Source: Actinomycetota bacterium
GTDB taxonomy: Bacteria; Actinomycetota; Actinomycetes; Nanopelagicales; Nanopelagicaceae
Reading direction: 5' to 3'
NCBI GenBank assembly: GCA_026392825.1
Contig: JAPLBF010000025.1
Location: forward strand, 1 to 52,161
DNA: 52,161 bases
The notes under the pieces were generated by a model. That model worked only from the letters and a program-made list of their open reading frames with translations. It made no database searches and had not been told where the DNA came from. Shown here piece after piece: positions 35,219 through 44,095 of the stretch. The stretch's first letter is position 1, and each line of letters opens with the position of its first letter. The position numbers were made by a program, and so were the translations under genes.

Positions 35219-36817
35219 ATGATCTCCACAAATGCTCTTGAACTGCGCGCGGGTGCGCGCCTTCTGGTCTCAGGGGTCACAGTTCGCATCAATCACGGAG
35301 ATCGCATTGGATTCGTTGGGCGAAACGGCGCTGGTAAATCAACGCTCGCCAAAGTATTAGCTGGTGAAACGCTCCCCGCAGGCGGCGCGGTTATTCGTAC
35401 CGGCAAAATCGGATACCTGCCACAAGATCCACGCACTGGCGAAGATCAAGGAACTGTAATTGAAAGAATTTTATCCGCTCGCGATTTAGATCAAATTGCC
35501 GCACGTATGACCCAAGTCGAAGAAGAGATGGCCACGACTGAAGGCGCTGCACTTGAAAAGGCGATGGAGCGTTACACCCGTGTAGATGCTGAATTTCAAG
35601 CAGCCGGTGGTTATGCCGCAACTGCAGAGGCGGAAGCGATCGCAACATCACTTGGTGTTACTGAGGCGGTATTTGGTAATCGCTTAGATACGTTATCTGG
35701 TGGACAACGTCGCCGTATTGAACTGGCGCGCATTCTCTTCTCTGGCGCAGAAACACTGCTGCTGGATGAGCCCACAAACCACTTAGATGCAGACTCGATC
35801 GTCTGGCTGCGCAACTACTTGAGCACCTACTCAGGTGGACTCGTAATCATCTCTCACGATGTGAACTTGATTGAACAAGTTGTAAATAAAGTCTTCTACA
35901 TTGACGGCAACCGTAACGTTATTGACGTTTACAACCTCGGCTGGCGCCAGTACTTATTACAGCGCGAACAAGATGAGCATCGCCGCAAGAAAGAGCGCGC
36001 TAACGCCGAAAAGAAAGCAGAAATCTTGCAGAAGCAAGGCGAGAAGATGCGCGCTAAAGCTTCTAAAGCAACTGCCGCCCAAGGAATGTTACGTCGCGCT
36101 GAAAAACTTCGCTCATCACTCGATGATGTTCGCGTCAAAGATAAGGTTGCAAAGTTACGTTTCCCAACTCCAGCTCCTTGTGGCAAGACTCCCCTATCGG
36201 GTGAAGAACTCTCCAAGAACTACGGTTCTCTTGAAATCTTTACCGATGTATCTTGCGTTATTGATAAAGGCTCGCGCGTTGTTATCTTGGGCCTTAACGG
36301 CGCCGGTAAGACAACACTCTTAAAGATTCTGGCTAATCAACTTGAATCCGATACTGGCACGGTTGAACATGGCCATGGTTTAAAGCTTGGTTACTACGCC
36401 CAGGAACATGAAATGCTCGATTTCGAACGTACTGTCTTAGAAAATATGATGTCTTCTAAAGATGACTTGCGCGAACCCGAGGCTCGTAACGTTCTTGGTT
36501 CATTTTTATTCGTCGGCGATGATGTTCATAAGCCAGTAAAGGTTTTATCTGGTGGCGAGCGAACTCGTTTAGCACTCGCAACCCTCGTTGTCTCAGCCGC
36601 AAACGTTCTACTTCTTGATGAGCCAACAAATAACTTAGATCCCGCATCTCGTGAAGAGATCCTCGGCGCACTCGGTGAATATCAAGGTGCAGTAATAATG
36701 GTTTCTCACGATGAAGGCGCAGTACAGGCCCTGAAGCCAGAGCGCGTGATCTTGCTTCCTGATGGCGATGAAGATATTTGGAAAGATGAGTACTTCGATC
36801 TAGTCGCAATCGACTAA
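35219..36817 (+). CDS. ABC-F family ATP-binding protein
   Basis: 532 residues with two ABC domains and no membrane part. First domain: Walker A GRNGAGKST, signature LSGGQRRRIELARIL, Walker B LLLDEPTNHLD. Second: GLNGAGKTT, LSGGERTRLALATL, LLLDEPTNNLD. Between them is a charged linker of about 70 residues rich in Lys, Arg and Glu. ABC-F proteins act on the ribosome, either as translation factors or in antibiotic protection; this one has no clear resistance signature. Its last 31 codons reappear, diverged, at 37594-37689. Confidence 0.92.
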   Translation: MISTNALELRAGARLLVSGVTVRINHGDRIGFVGRNGAGKSTLAKVLAGETLPAGGAVIRTGKIGYLPQDPRTGEDQGTVIERILSARDLDQIAARMTQVEEEMATTEGAALEKAMERYTRVDAEFQAAGGYAATAEAEAIATSLGVTEAVFGNRLDTLSGGQRRRIELARILFSGAETLLLDEPTNHLDADSIVWLRNYLSTYSGGLVIISHDVNLIEQVVNKVFYIDGNRNVIDVYNLGWRQYLLQREQDEHRRKKERANAEKKAEILQKQGEKMRAKASKATAAQGMLRRAEKLRSSLDDVRVKDKVAKLRFPTPAPCGKTPLSGEELSKNYGSLEIFTDVSCVIDKGSRVVILGLNGAGKTTLLKILANQLESDTGTVEHGHGLKLGYYAQEHEMLDFERTVLENMMSSKDDLREPEARNVLGSFLFVGDDVHKPVKVLSGGERTRLALATLVVSAANVLLLDEPTNNLDPASREEILGALGEYQGAVIMVSHDEGAVQALKPERVILLPDGDEDIWKDEYFDLVAID

Positions 36818-37002
36818 TCAAGATCTAAGGGCAGTAAGGTCTCCATCGCGCTATTTCCATCGCTGGTTCGAATTTACGGCTACAAAAGATTGGCGCGGTG
36901 ATTATTGGAGATTGCGGGAAAAGAACCTAGTATTTAGTCAAATGTAAAAGAGTTGCCAATCTAAATACTAAGAAATTTGGATTTGCTTTTTTAGGAGAAA
37001 AC
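36818..37002. other. Spacer between the ABC-F gene and the first cargo gene
   Basis: 185 bases, more AT-rich toward the right. The only clear element is AGGAGA six bases before ATG 37003, a strong Shine-Dalgarno. A GGTTCGAAT string near 36868 resembles a tRNA T-loop but has no pairing stem. This is the left part of the accessory insertion described in the findings. Confidence 0.5.
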
Positions 37003-37536
37003 ATGGGTTGGGGCACCTTTATTGCCGGTCGGTTACTTCGGACACCCAAAGTACAAGAGAGCAATTTTGAAGAATTTGCAGGAGCTTATATCTGGCTTGG
37101 TGACAAGTTCATCACCTCCTACAAAAATAGAGTAGTGCTAAAAACGGTGCTTATTCATCCAGAAATTATTGATAAAACTGATAGTTTGGAATGGGAAATA
37201 GATCTACAGAAGAGAGCAGTCAATGACTGGATAGCGGTGCAATTGGGTGTCATCATTTACTTTGTAGTTCTCTTGATTGCAGGCGCATGGGCTGTTGCCC
37301 TGCCTTTTATTCCGCTGGTTTGGTATTATGTTAAAAGTCGTGCAATAAAAAAGTGTGCTGCGAGTATAAATAAAGAATTTCAGTCCGTAGGTTATGACGT
37401 TGAATCTCTTTTGAAAGAGATCCCAGCCATCCAAAGCCAGCAAAACGATGAACAAAGAGAACACCTTGAGAACATCAAGAAAAAACTAATTAAGAAACAG
37501 GAAGATGCTTATCGAAGAAAATTCGGTATCGACTAA
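37003..37536 (+). CDS. Hypothetical membrane protein (cargo gene 1)
   Basis: 177 residues with a strong Shine-Dalgarno. Residues 1-75 are soluble and mixed; a hydrophobic hairpin of two helices spans about 78-108; the rest is a charged, probably coiled-coil tail (LENIKKKLIKKQEDAYRRKF). No known family was recognised. Composition is more AT-rich and codon use more relaxed than in the flanking core genes, which fits acquired DNA. It lies between the true ABC-F end and a scar of flanking-gene ends. Confidence 0.65.
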   Translation: MGWGTFIAGRLLRTPKVQESNFEEFAGAYIWLGDKFITSYKNRVVLKTVLIHPEIIDKTDSLEWEIDLQKRAVNDWIAVQLGVIIYFVVLLIAGAWAVALPFIPLVWYYVKSRAIKKCAASINKEFQSVGYDVESLLKEIPAIQSQQNDEQREHLENIKKKLIKKQEDAYRRKFGID

Positions 37537-37558
37537 ATTCAAATCAGTTCTGAACTGA

Positions 37559-37590
37559 GTTAAGCGTCGATCCGATGGCTATTGGTTTGC
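37559..37590 (-). pseudogene. Remnant of a second topoisomerase subunit B 3' end
   Basis: Read on the minus strand, this piece ends in codons for S-H-R-I-D-A-stop. The real gene ends D-R-D-R-I-D-A-stop at 38420. Eighteen bases (37559-37576 and 38419-38436) are identical, and the next 12 bases differ mostly by single changes. It is too short to function. It directly abuts the ABC-F remnant on its right. Confidence 0.7.
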
Positions 37591-37593
37591 GAG

Positions 37594-37689
37594 GTTCAGG
37601 CTCTCAAGCCGGAGCGCGTGATCTTGTTGCCAGATGGCGATGAGGACATTTGGAAAGATGAATACTTCGATCTAGTCGCTATCGACTGA
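37594..37689 (+). pseudogene. Remnant of a second ABC-F gene 3' end
   Basis: 31 codons plus stop that encode exactly the same residues as the true ABC-F end at 36722-36817. Eleven of the 93 coding bases differ, all at synonymous positions, and the stop is TGA instead of TAA. Identity stops sharply to the left of 37594. The pattern shows descent from a functional but diverged homologue, not a recent copy of the gene beside it. Confidence 0.9.
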
Positions 37690-37856
37690 CTTAATGTGAA
37701 TTAGGTATCACGCGCTCACCCTGAGACCTACCAAAAAGCCCTTACCGAGCCTTTACCTATACGCTCAAGAAATTACCGTGCTCCACCATCTGTATTTCAA
37801 AACAAATTCTAACTAATTCAGGCCAACATTCAATAAATTCATTGCATAATTAAGAC
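37690..37856. other. Spacer before the collagen-like gene
   Basis: 167 AT-rich bases. CATAAT at 37845-37850, preceded by TG, lies six bases before ATG 37857 and is a plausible extended -10 box for a leaderless start. No other gene or structured RNA was recognised. Confidence 0.45.
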
Positions 37857-38411
37857 ATGGAATTCAAAAAGGCTATTTTTAGAGGCAGATTTGTATTTGG
37901 CCTAATTGTGGGAATTCTTTTAACTGGAAGTGTTGCATATTCTGCAAATCTCCTAAACACCCCTGAAACTGGATATCTGCTTTGCGTTAACCAAAAAACT
38001 AAACTTGTCACATACCCCGCAACACAAAAATGTCCATCGGGTGCAAGTAGATTGATCATTGGGGCTCAAGGCCCGGCGGGAGTTCAAGGTGAAAAGGGCG
38101 AACCAGGTCAACAAGGTGCTCAGGGACTGAAAGGTGATTCAGGCGCACAAGGTGAAAGAGGGCAAATTGGCCCACAGGGACCACAGGGCCCACAGGCAAA
38201 TATGCGTGCTGTAACTCTAAATTACGTAGTTCGGCTACCAATTACTTTTATAGATGACAATTCGAATGGAATAACAAATATTGAATTAGCACCAGGTGCT
38301 AATTGCTCGCCAGGGGTCGTTGGTGCGCGCATTCAAGGTGTAATTGAGGTATCAACTCCTACAACCGGATTTACTACATTTAATTGCACTGCAACAGTTT
38401 ATGTTCCCTGA
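37857..38411 (+). CDS. Secreted or membrane-anchored collagen-like repeat protein (cargo gene 2)
   Basis: 184 residues. An N-terminal hydrophobic segment (about 12-32) is a signal peptide or anchor. A short domain with two Cys (LCVNQKTKLV...QKCPSG) follows. About 15 uninterrupted Gly-X-Y triplets fill residues about 70-114, with many Gln, Glu and Pro. The C-terminal domain of about 65 residues has two more Cys and ends in a beta-rich stretch. Bacterial collagen-like stalks present an adhesive or trimerising head at the surface. The gene ends eight bases before the convergent topoisomerase gene. Confidence 0.75.
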   Translation: MEFKKAIFRGRFVFGLIVGILLTGSVAYSANLLNTPETGYLLCVNQKTKLVTYPATQKCPSGASRLIIGAQGPAGVQGEKGEPGQQGAQGLKGDSGAQGERGQIGPQGPQGPQANMRAVTLNYVVRLPITFIDDNSNGITNIELAPGANCSPGVVGARIQGVIEVSTPTTGFTTFNCTATVYVP

Positions 38412-38419
38412 ATTTAGCG

Positions 38420-40615
38420 TTAAGCGTCGATCCGATCGCGATCGATTTCGGCTGTTGAGATAAATTCTTTACGTGGGGCAACATCATTGCCCATCAAGAG
38501 CTCAAACATCGCCTCAGCCGCTGCGGCATCTGAGATCGTGATGCGGCGAAGTGTGCGGGCATCTGGATCCATTGTGGTTTCGCGAAGCTGGTCTGCATCC
38601 ATTTCACCAAGGCCTTTATAGCGCTGGATTGGTTCTTTCCACTTCTTGCCAGCCTTTTTAAACTCTGCAGTTAACTTCTTCATCTCATCATCTGAGTATG
38701 TGTAGATGTATTCACCCTTTTTGCCGCCGCTACCCATTAATTCGATGCGGTGCAGAGGTGGAATCGCTGCAAAGACGCGACCATCATCGATCATTGGCTT
38801 CATATAGCGATATAAAAGTGTGAGCAATAGGCAGCGAATGTGTGCACCATCAACGTCCGCATCTGACATCAAGATAATGCGACCATAACGAGCATCGGCT
38901 AGTTCAAATGATTTTCCAGATCCGGCGCCAATTACCTGAATAATAGATGCGCATTCGGAGTTATCGAGCATCTGTGAAAGTGAGGCTTTCTGCACATTAA
39001 GGATCTTGCCGCGGATCGGGAGAATCGCTTGGAATTCCGAGTTACGCGCGGCCTTTGTGGTTCCGAGCGCGGAATCACCTTCAACGATCAAGAGCTCGGT
39101 GCGAGTTACATCTTCAGATCTGCAATCAGATAACTTCGTTGGAAGGGCTGAAGATTCAAGAGCGTTTTTACGACGTTGCAAATCTTTATGTGTTCGCGCT
39201 GAAATGCGTGTGCGAGATGCAGCAGCGACCTTCTCCATAATCAATCGGCCATTGGCCTTATCGATGCGGCGAGTGGTGTTAAAGAATTCTTTTAACTTAT
39301 CGGCGACAACAGCAGAAACGATTCGGGTTGCAGCAGCGGTTCCAAGAACTTCCTTGGTCTGTCCTTCAAACTGTGGTTCTGACATACGCACGGTGACGAC
39401 CGCGGTGAGGCCTTCCATAATGTCATCTTTAATTACATCGATCTCGTTCTTCTTCAGCGTTCCGCTAGAGCGAAGTGCTTCGTTAAATGCTTTGGTGATC
39501 GCGCGTTCGAAACCTTGGACGTGGGTTCCGCCCTTTGGGGTGGCGATGATGTTCACGAAGGACGACAAGGTGGCATCGAATCCGTTGCCCCACTTCATCG
39601 CAATATCTACTTCCATATCGCGTTCTACTTCAGTTGAAACCATATGGCCTTTATCGTCCAACACCGGAACGGTCTCTTGATAATGCCCAGTGCCATAAAT
39701 ACGGATTACTTCACCAACTGGTTCATCGGGTTGTAAAAATTCGCAGAACTCGGAGATTCCACCTTTGTGATAAAAAGTTTGAGTTGTTGCAGCCTTGGTG
39801 CGGTTATCGTTAACAATCAGCGTCAACCCTGGAACTAGGAACGATGTCTGGCGCGCGCGAGCGTAAACTTCTTCAATATCAAGGGCTGCTTCCTTTAAGA
39901 AGATCTGGCGATCAGACCACCACTTGATGCGTGTTCCAGTTACTTTTGCAGAAACTTTTCCAATGGTGCGCAAACCAGATTGCGGAGTGAACTCTGCTTT
40001 CGGTCCATCGCCATCGAAAATACCGGCAACTCCGCGCTTAAATGAGATCCAATAAATTTTGCCATTGCGATCAACTTCAGCATCAAGGCGTTCAGCGAGT
40101 GCGTTTACAACAGATGCACCAACACCGTGCAATCCGCCAGATGCGGCATATGAACCGCCACCGAATTTTCCACCTGCGTGTAATTTTGTAAGTACAACTT
40201 CAACGCCAGTTAAGCCCGTCTTCGGTTCCTTATCAACCGGAATACCGCGTCCATCATCATGAACTTCAACAGAACCATCTGACTCTAAATTAATTTCGAT
40301 TTTCTTACAGTGGCCGGCCAAAGATTCATCAACTGAGTTATCAATGATTTCCCAAAGGCAATGCATCAATCCACGTGAATCGGTCGAACCGATATACATT
40401 CCGGGACGCTTGCGAACGGCATCTAAGCCTTCAAGGACCGCTAAATCTTTTGCGGTATAAGAATCTGGGGCGTCGCCGATAGCGGTGAGATCTAGCTGAT
40501 CTCCAGCATCGCTTGAACTTTTCTTGACCGCCACGGAGGCAAAGGCTACCGACGCCTCTGCAAAGTACTTGCGTGAACGCGCCGAATTAGTCTCAAATAT
40601 TGGCAAATCCCCCAT
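38420..40615 (-). CDS. parE: Type IIA topoisomerase subunit B (topoisomerase IV B-like)
   Basis: 731 residues. The GHKL ATPase domain starts after an unusual N-terminal stretch of about 55 residues: LEGLDAVRKRPGMYIGS, IIDNSVDESLAGHC, HDDGRGIPV and GGLHGVGASVVNAL. The TOPRIM domain has EGDSALG and DADVDGAHIRCLLL. The C-terminal QRYKGLGEMDADQLRETTMDP is standard. Together with subunit A at 33655 it should form a chromosome-decatenating or supercoil-controlling enzyme. The N-terminal extension may mean the true start is downstream, although ATG 40615 is used here. It converges with the cargo region. Confidence 0.92.
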   Translation of the reverse strand: MGDLPIFETNSARSRKYFAEASVAFASVAVKKSSSDAGDQLDLTAIGDAPDSYTAKDLAVLEGLDAVRKRPGMYIGSTDSRGLMHCLWEIIDNSVDESLAGHCKKIEINLESDGSVEVHDDGRGIPVDKEPKTGLTGVEVVLTKLHAGGKFGGGSYAASGGLHGVGASVVNALAERLDAEVDRNGKIYWISFKRGVAGIFDGDGPKAEFTPQSGLRTIGKVSAKVTGTRIKWWSDRQIFLKEAALDIEEVYARARQTSFLVPGLTLIVNDNRTKAATTQTFYHKGGISEFCEFLQPDEPVGEVIRIYGTGHYQETVPVLDDKGHMVSTEVERDMEVDIAMKWGNGFDATLSSFVNIIATPKGGTHVQGFERAITKAFNEALRSSGTLKKNEIDVIKDDIMEGLTAVVTVRMSEPQFEGQTKEVLGTAAATRIVSAVVADKLKEFFNTTRRIDKANGRLIMEKVAAASRTRISARTHKDLQRRKNALESSALPTKLSDCRSEDVTRTELLIVEGDSALGTTKAARNSEFQAILPIRGKILNVQKASLSQMLDNSECASIIQVIGAGSGKSFELADARYGRIILMSDADVDGAHIRCLLLTLLYRYMKPMIDDGRVFAAIPPLHRIELMGSGGKKGEYIYTYSDDEMKKLTAEFKKAGKKWKEPIQRYKGLGEMDADQLRETTMDPDARTLRRITISDAAAAEAMFELLMGNDVAPRKEFISTAEIDRDRIDA

Positions 40616-40749
40616 ATCTAGTGAGAATCGGTGTTTTGCAACACAAAATTAACAATATTTACCGTCTTATCTCCTGCGGGGAATATTCAGACATGGTTTG
40701 ATGTTCAATAGAAGTACCAACTTCCCACCTAAAACGAACGGAGAGCGCG

Positions 40750-40962
40750 ATGACCGAGCAAGTAATCCTCGAATCCACACCTCTTAATGCACTAGATCGT
40801 TGCGATCGTTGCGGCGCTCAGGCATATGTGCGAGCAACCCTCGCAACTGGTGGCGAATTAATGTTCTGTGCACACCACGGCAAGGAATACGCCGAAATGC
40901 TTAAGACAGTGGCAGTTGCGATTCAAGACGAGTCAGAACGTCTGGTTGAATCTAAGAACTAA
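40750..40962 (+). CDS. DUF7455-like small zinc-ribbon protein
   Basis: 70 residues. Conserved CDRCGAQAYVRATLATGGELMF...CAHH gives three Cys and two His for a likely zinc knuckle, followed by a helical tail. This family is common in actinobacteria near the principal sigma-factor gene, as here. CGGAGAG six bases before ATG 40750 is a good Shine-Dalgarno. Role unknown. It ends at a bidirectional terminator shared with rpoD. Confidence 0.85.
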   Translation: MTEQVILESTPLNALDRCDRCGAQAYVRATLATGGELMFCAHHGKEYAEMLKTVAVAIQDESERLVESKN

Positions 40963-40975
40963 ATAGATTTTAAAG

Positions 40976-41011
40976 AAAAACCCTTGGGCCGATTATGGCT
41001 CAAGGGTTTTT
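40976..41011. terminator. Bidirectional rho-independent terminator
   Basis: A-run, then CCCTTGGGCC, a six-base loop and GGCTCAAGGG, then a T-run. The ten-base stem has one G-T pair. It lies between the convergent DUF7455-like and rpoD genes and can stop transcription from both sides. Confidence 0.9.
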
Positions 41012-41030
41012 CTCATTAATACAGCGATTT

Positions 41031-42728
41031 TTAATCGAGATAGTCGCGAAGTGATTGCGAACGTGATGGGTGGCGCAACTTCGACATTGTCTTAGATTCG
41101 ATCTGGCGGATACGTTCACGAGTTACACCGTGAACCTTACCGATTTCATCAAGTGTCTTTGGCTGTCCATCTGTAAGGCCATAGCGCGCCTTGATTACAT
41201 CTGCTTCACGGTTTGTGAGGCCACCAAGGACCTGCATCAACTGTTCTTGCAAGATTGTAAAGGTCACAGATTCTTCTGGCTTAACTGCTTCAGAGTCTTC
41301 AATGAGATCTCCGAATTCAGAATCGCCTTCTTCTCCGAGTGGAGTGTGAAGCGAGATAGGTTCGCGGCCGTATTTCTGAACTTCGACAACCTTTTCAGGG
41401 GTCATATCTAATTCTTTAGCCAACTCTTCTGGAGTCGGTTCGCGGCCAAGATCTTGCAACATCTGGCGTTGTACACGTGCCAACTTGTTGATGACTTCAA
41501 CCATGTGAACTGGAATACGGATGGTGCGGGCCTGGTCTGCCATTGCGCGCGTGATCGCCTGACGAATCCACCAAGTGGCGTATGTCGAGAACTTGTAACC
41601 CTTTGTGTAGTCAAACTTTTCAACGGCGCGGATCAAGCCCAGGTTTCCTTCTTGGATCAAGTCAAGGAATAACATTCCGCGACCGGTGTAACGCTTGGCA
41701 GGAGAAACCACCAAACGTAAGTTCGCTTCAAGCAAGTGGTTCTTAGCGCGCTTGCCATCTTCAACGATCCAATCAAGTTCACGCTTTAACTTCTTTTCCA
41801 TTTTCTTATCAGCCTTGAGCGCTTCTTCCGCAAATAGGCCAGCTTCAATACGTGTCGCAAGTTCTACTTCGAGTTCAGCATTTAGAAGTGCTACGCGGCC
41901 AATCTGCTTTAGATAATCCTTAACTGGGTCAGCTGTTGCACCGGCTGTCATAACAGTTTGTGCAGGAGCATCATCTTCTTCAGAGGCCTTTAGAGTAAAG
42001 GCATTTTCTTCATTTCCTGAGGCTTCTTCAGTCAAGTTAACAACGCGTGGCTGGTTTGATTTATCTTCAGATTCGGTGTCGATAATGTCAGTTACTTCTG
42101 CGATCAAAGTTTCTACATCTTCAAGTTCGATCTCTTCAACAACAATCTCGTTGCCTTCATCATCTAGAACTACTGCAGCTTTGCCGGCTTTACCTTCTGC
42201 CACCTTTGCGGGCGCAGCAACAACGGGTGCCGGAGGTGGTGCAATCAGTGCAAGTTGTGCCTTAGATAAAATGCGGCTTGGTGCGCCAAGTCCGGCCTTA
42301 CGTGCTTTCTCAATATCAATTGGAAGAGTCTCATCGAAATGGCGGGCTTCAAGGGCGAGCGCCATAAATTCTTTCTTAACCGCTTTGCGGTAATTATCAA
42401 TTCCACTGGCAGCAAGAGTTTTAACAATTTCTTTCTGGCGGGCAACATCGTTTTTAAGATTTACGAGTTGTTGAACTTCTTTGGCGGTGAGATCTTTCTT
42501 CATCGCAACTTTTGCAGGTGCGGCTTTCTTTACTGGGGCGGCTTTCTTCGCTGGCGCTTTTTTCGTAGCAACTTTCTTCGCTGGCGCCTTTTTCGCGACC
42601 GCTTTCTTAACTGGAGCTGCTTTTTTCGCAACTGCTTTCTTAGCAGCTACCTTCTTGGCAGGTGCAGTTTTTTTAGCGGCAGGCTTTTTAGCCTTTACCT
42701 TGTTTTTGAGCGCACTAAATACAGCCAC
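41031..42728 (-). CDS. rpoD: Principal RNA polymerase sigma factor (SigA/HrdB type)
   Basis: 565 residues from GTG 42728. Residues about 10-75 are a Lys-Ala-Pro-Val repeat like histone H1 tails. Acidic spacer regions follow, then sigma region 1.2 ([12 protein letters not shown]), region 2 ([54 protein letters not shown]), region 3 and region 4.2 ([19 protein letters not shown]). It is the housekeeping sigma factor. The N-terminal repeat is known in several actinobacterial lineages; its job is not settled. Confidence 0.95.
   Translation of the reverse strand: MAVFSALKNKVKAKKPAAKKTAPAKKVAAKKAVAKKAAPVKKAVAKKAPAKKVATKKAPAKKAAPVKKAAPAKVAMKKDLTAKEVQQLVNLKNDVARQKEIVKTLAASGIDNYRKAVKKEFMALALEARHFDETLPIDIEKARKAGLGAPSRILSKAQLALIAPPPAPVVAAPAKVAEGKAGKAAVVLDDEGNEIVVEEIELEDVETLIAEVTDIIDTESEDKSNQPRVVNLTEEASGNEENAFTLKASEEDDAPAQTVMTAGATADPVKDYLKQIGRVALLNAELEVELATRIEAGLFAEEALKADKKMEKKLKRELDWIVEDGKRAKNHLLEANLRLVVSPAKRYTGRGMLFLDLIQEGNLGLIRAVEKFDYTKGYKFSTYATWWIRQAITRAMADQARTIRIPVHMVEVINKLARVQRQMLQDLGREPTPEELAKELDMTPEKVVEVQKYGREPISLHTPLGEEGDSEFGDLIEDSEAVKPEESVTFTILQEQLMQVLGGLTNREADVIKARYGLTDGQPKTLDEIGKVHGVTRERIRQIESKTMSKLRHPSRSQSLRDYLD
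42495..42700 (-). repeat. Degenerate repeats coding the Lys/Ala-rich sigma-factor tail
   Basis: Short imperfect units coding KKA, PAKK and VAKK recur across about 200 bases in the rpoD 5' end. The unit length and codons vary, so this is protein-level low complexity rather than a clean tandem repeat. Confidence 0.7.
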
Positions 42729-42792
42729 AATTGTCCTTTGGTTTTTTCGAACTATCTTCGAAACTTTTGTTTCGAACTGCCCGAAGCGATGT

Positions 42793-43881
42793 CTATATTA
42801 TACTCAAGGCTTGGACGATCGCGGCGCCAACTGCCTCAGATTCCACCAAAAAGCCATCGTGTCCGAACTCTGATGAGATCGTAATCAACGGCGCTGCCTG
42901 CGGAACCAGCTCTGCAACCTCAACCTGAAGTCGAGGTGGGAAGAGGCGATCGGTATCAATTGAGACCACAACCACGGGAATATTGATCGATTCCAGCGCT
43001 TTTACTACCCCGCCGCGGTCGCGCCCAACATCGTGCGAGGCCATCGCTGAAGTTAGCGAGATATAGGTATTGGCATCAAAGCGTTTGGCTAATTTATCGG
43101 CCTGATGATCAAGGTATGACTCAACGGCGTAACGCCCGGTCTCATCCCCCTGCATTTGGCGTCCAAAACGCACATCCATCTCAGATTCGGTGCGATAGGT
43201 CAGGTGCGCAATGCGGCGAGCGATTCCCATTCCCTCAATCGGGCCAATTTCCTGCTCGTAATAATCGCCGCCGTTAAAGTTTGGATCTGTTTTGATTGCG
43301 CGGATTTGTACAGAGAATCCACCGATCTGATCACCAGTTGCAACCGCTGATGAACCGATTGTGCAGATTGCGCTAACTCGATCAGGATGTTCAATCGCCC
43401 ATTCCAGCGAGCGCATTCCACCAAGTGATGGACCAACGGCGAGGCGATATTTCTTAATACCGATTGCGTCAGAAAATAAAATTTCCGCCTTTGCCATATC
43501 TCGAACCGTCACAATTGGAAAACGTGAACCGTAACGCTTTCCATCTGGTGCAATGCTAGATGGCCCAGTACTTCCCTGACATCCGCCGATTACATTGGGG
43601 CATACGATGAAATATTTATTGGTCTTAAAGGGCAAACCCGGTCCAACCATATTTGGCCACCACGAAGTTACATCTGACCAACCGGTCATCGCGTGATTAA
43701 TCAAGATCGCATTATCTTTGGCGGCGCTTAGCTGGCCCCAAGATTGATACGCGATAGTTATATCCGGCAGTGTTTCGCCGTTTTCAAGTAAGAGGAAACC
43801 GATCTTTACAAATTTGCGCTCGCCCACATCGTGGCCATCAAGCCACGCTCCGGTTACTTGCGAAGTTATCTCTTTAGACAT
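42793..43881 (-). CDS. metX: Homoserine O-acetyltransferase
   Basis: 362 residues, alpha/beta-hydrolase fold. Nucleophile Ser is in [14 protein letters not shown] near residue 146, preceded by the family marks NHAMTGWSD and [13 protein letters not shown]; the catalytic His is in [10 protein letters not shown] near 345. It transfers acetyl from acetyl-CoA to homoserine for methionine synthesis. A SAM-IV riboswitch lies directly upstream, and GAAGGA before ATG 43881 is the ribosome site. The usual partner metY is not in the window. Confidence 0.92.
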   Translation of the reverse strand: MSKEITSQVTGAWLDGHDVGERKFVKIGFLLLENGETLPDITIAYQSWGQLSAAKDNAILINHAMTGWSDVTSWWPNMVGPGLPFKTNKYFIVCPNVIGGCQGSTGPSSIAPDGKRYGSRFPIVTVRDMAKAEILFSDAIGIKKYRLAVGPSLGGMRSLEWAIEHPDRVSAICTIGSSAVATGDQIGGFSVQIRAIKTDPNFNGGDYYEQEIGPIEGMGIARRIAHLTYRTESEMDVRFGRQMQGDETGRYAVESYLDHQADKLAKRFDANTYISLTSAMASHDVGRDRGGVVKALESINIPVVVVSIDTDRLFPPRLQVEVAELVPQAAPLITISSEFGHDGFLVESEAVGAAIVQALSII

Positions 43882-43896
43882 TAGCCAAATCCTTCA

Positions 43897-44008
43897 CGCA
43901 CTTGCCCACATCATTTGATGTAAGCCTGGTCGTCACCCGGAGCACCCCACCGCGGTGGAGGGTTGCCGCCTAATCAGCCGGGGCTATCGATTAGAACTCG
44001 TGACCTGG
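43897..44008 (-). ncRNA. SAM-IV riboswitch
   Basis: On the minus strand the conserved SAM-IV elements appear in order: CCAGGTCACGAG, GCCCCGGC, GGCGGCAACCCTCC, ACCGCGGTGGGGTGCTCCGGGTGA and the closing CGACCAGG, then a 3' hairpin ACATCAAATGATGT and GGGCAAGTGCG that forms the pseudoknot. It is typical of actinobacteria. The element ends about 16 bases before the metX ATG, with the Shine-Dalgarno between, so high SAM probably reduces metX expression. Confidence 0.93.
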
Positions 44009-44063
44009 TGGAAAGTCTAACCCAAAAAAGTGGCTAGATACTTTCGCAAGATGGTTACTGGCA

Positions 44064-44080
44064 CATACCCTTTAGGTATG
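44064..44080. repeat. Small inverted repeat upstream of the ROK kinase
   Basis: CATACC, a five-base spacer and GGTATG form a perfect short inverted repeat 15 bases before ATG 44096. It could be an operator or a weak hairpin in the 5' leader. No regulator gene lies next to it. Confidence 0.35.
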
Positions 44081-44095
44081 AAGGCGCAACGCTAG

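Noticed and set aside
36866-36885. GGTTCGAAT string like a tRNA T-loop, suggesting a tRNA or tRNA-derived attachment site left of the cargo
   Set aside because: The bases on either side cannot form the five-pair T stem, no acceptor or anticodon arms are present, and the duplicated sequence at the other border is an ABC-F gene end, not a tRNA.
38070-38200. Regular short repeats that might be a CRISPR array
   Set aside because: They are nine-base periodic codons for Gly-X-Y triplets in an open frame, with no conserved repeat/spacer pattern and no cas genes.
37003-38411. The accessory zone as a phage or integron element
   Set aside because: No integrase, attC-like hairpin, terminal inverted repeat or phage gene was found; the borders are gene-end homology.
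39006-39680. 224-codon open frame opposite the topoisomerase subunit B gene
   Set aside because: It is the antisense of a highly conserved gene, with a composition explained by that gene's codons and no ribosome site or family motif.
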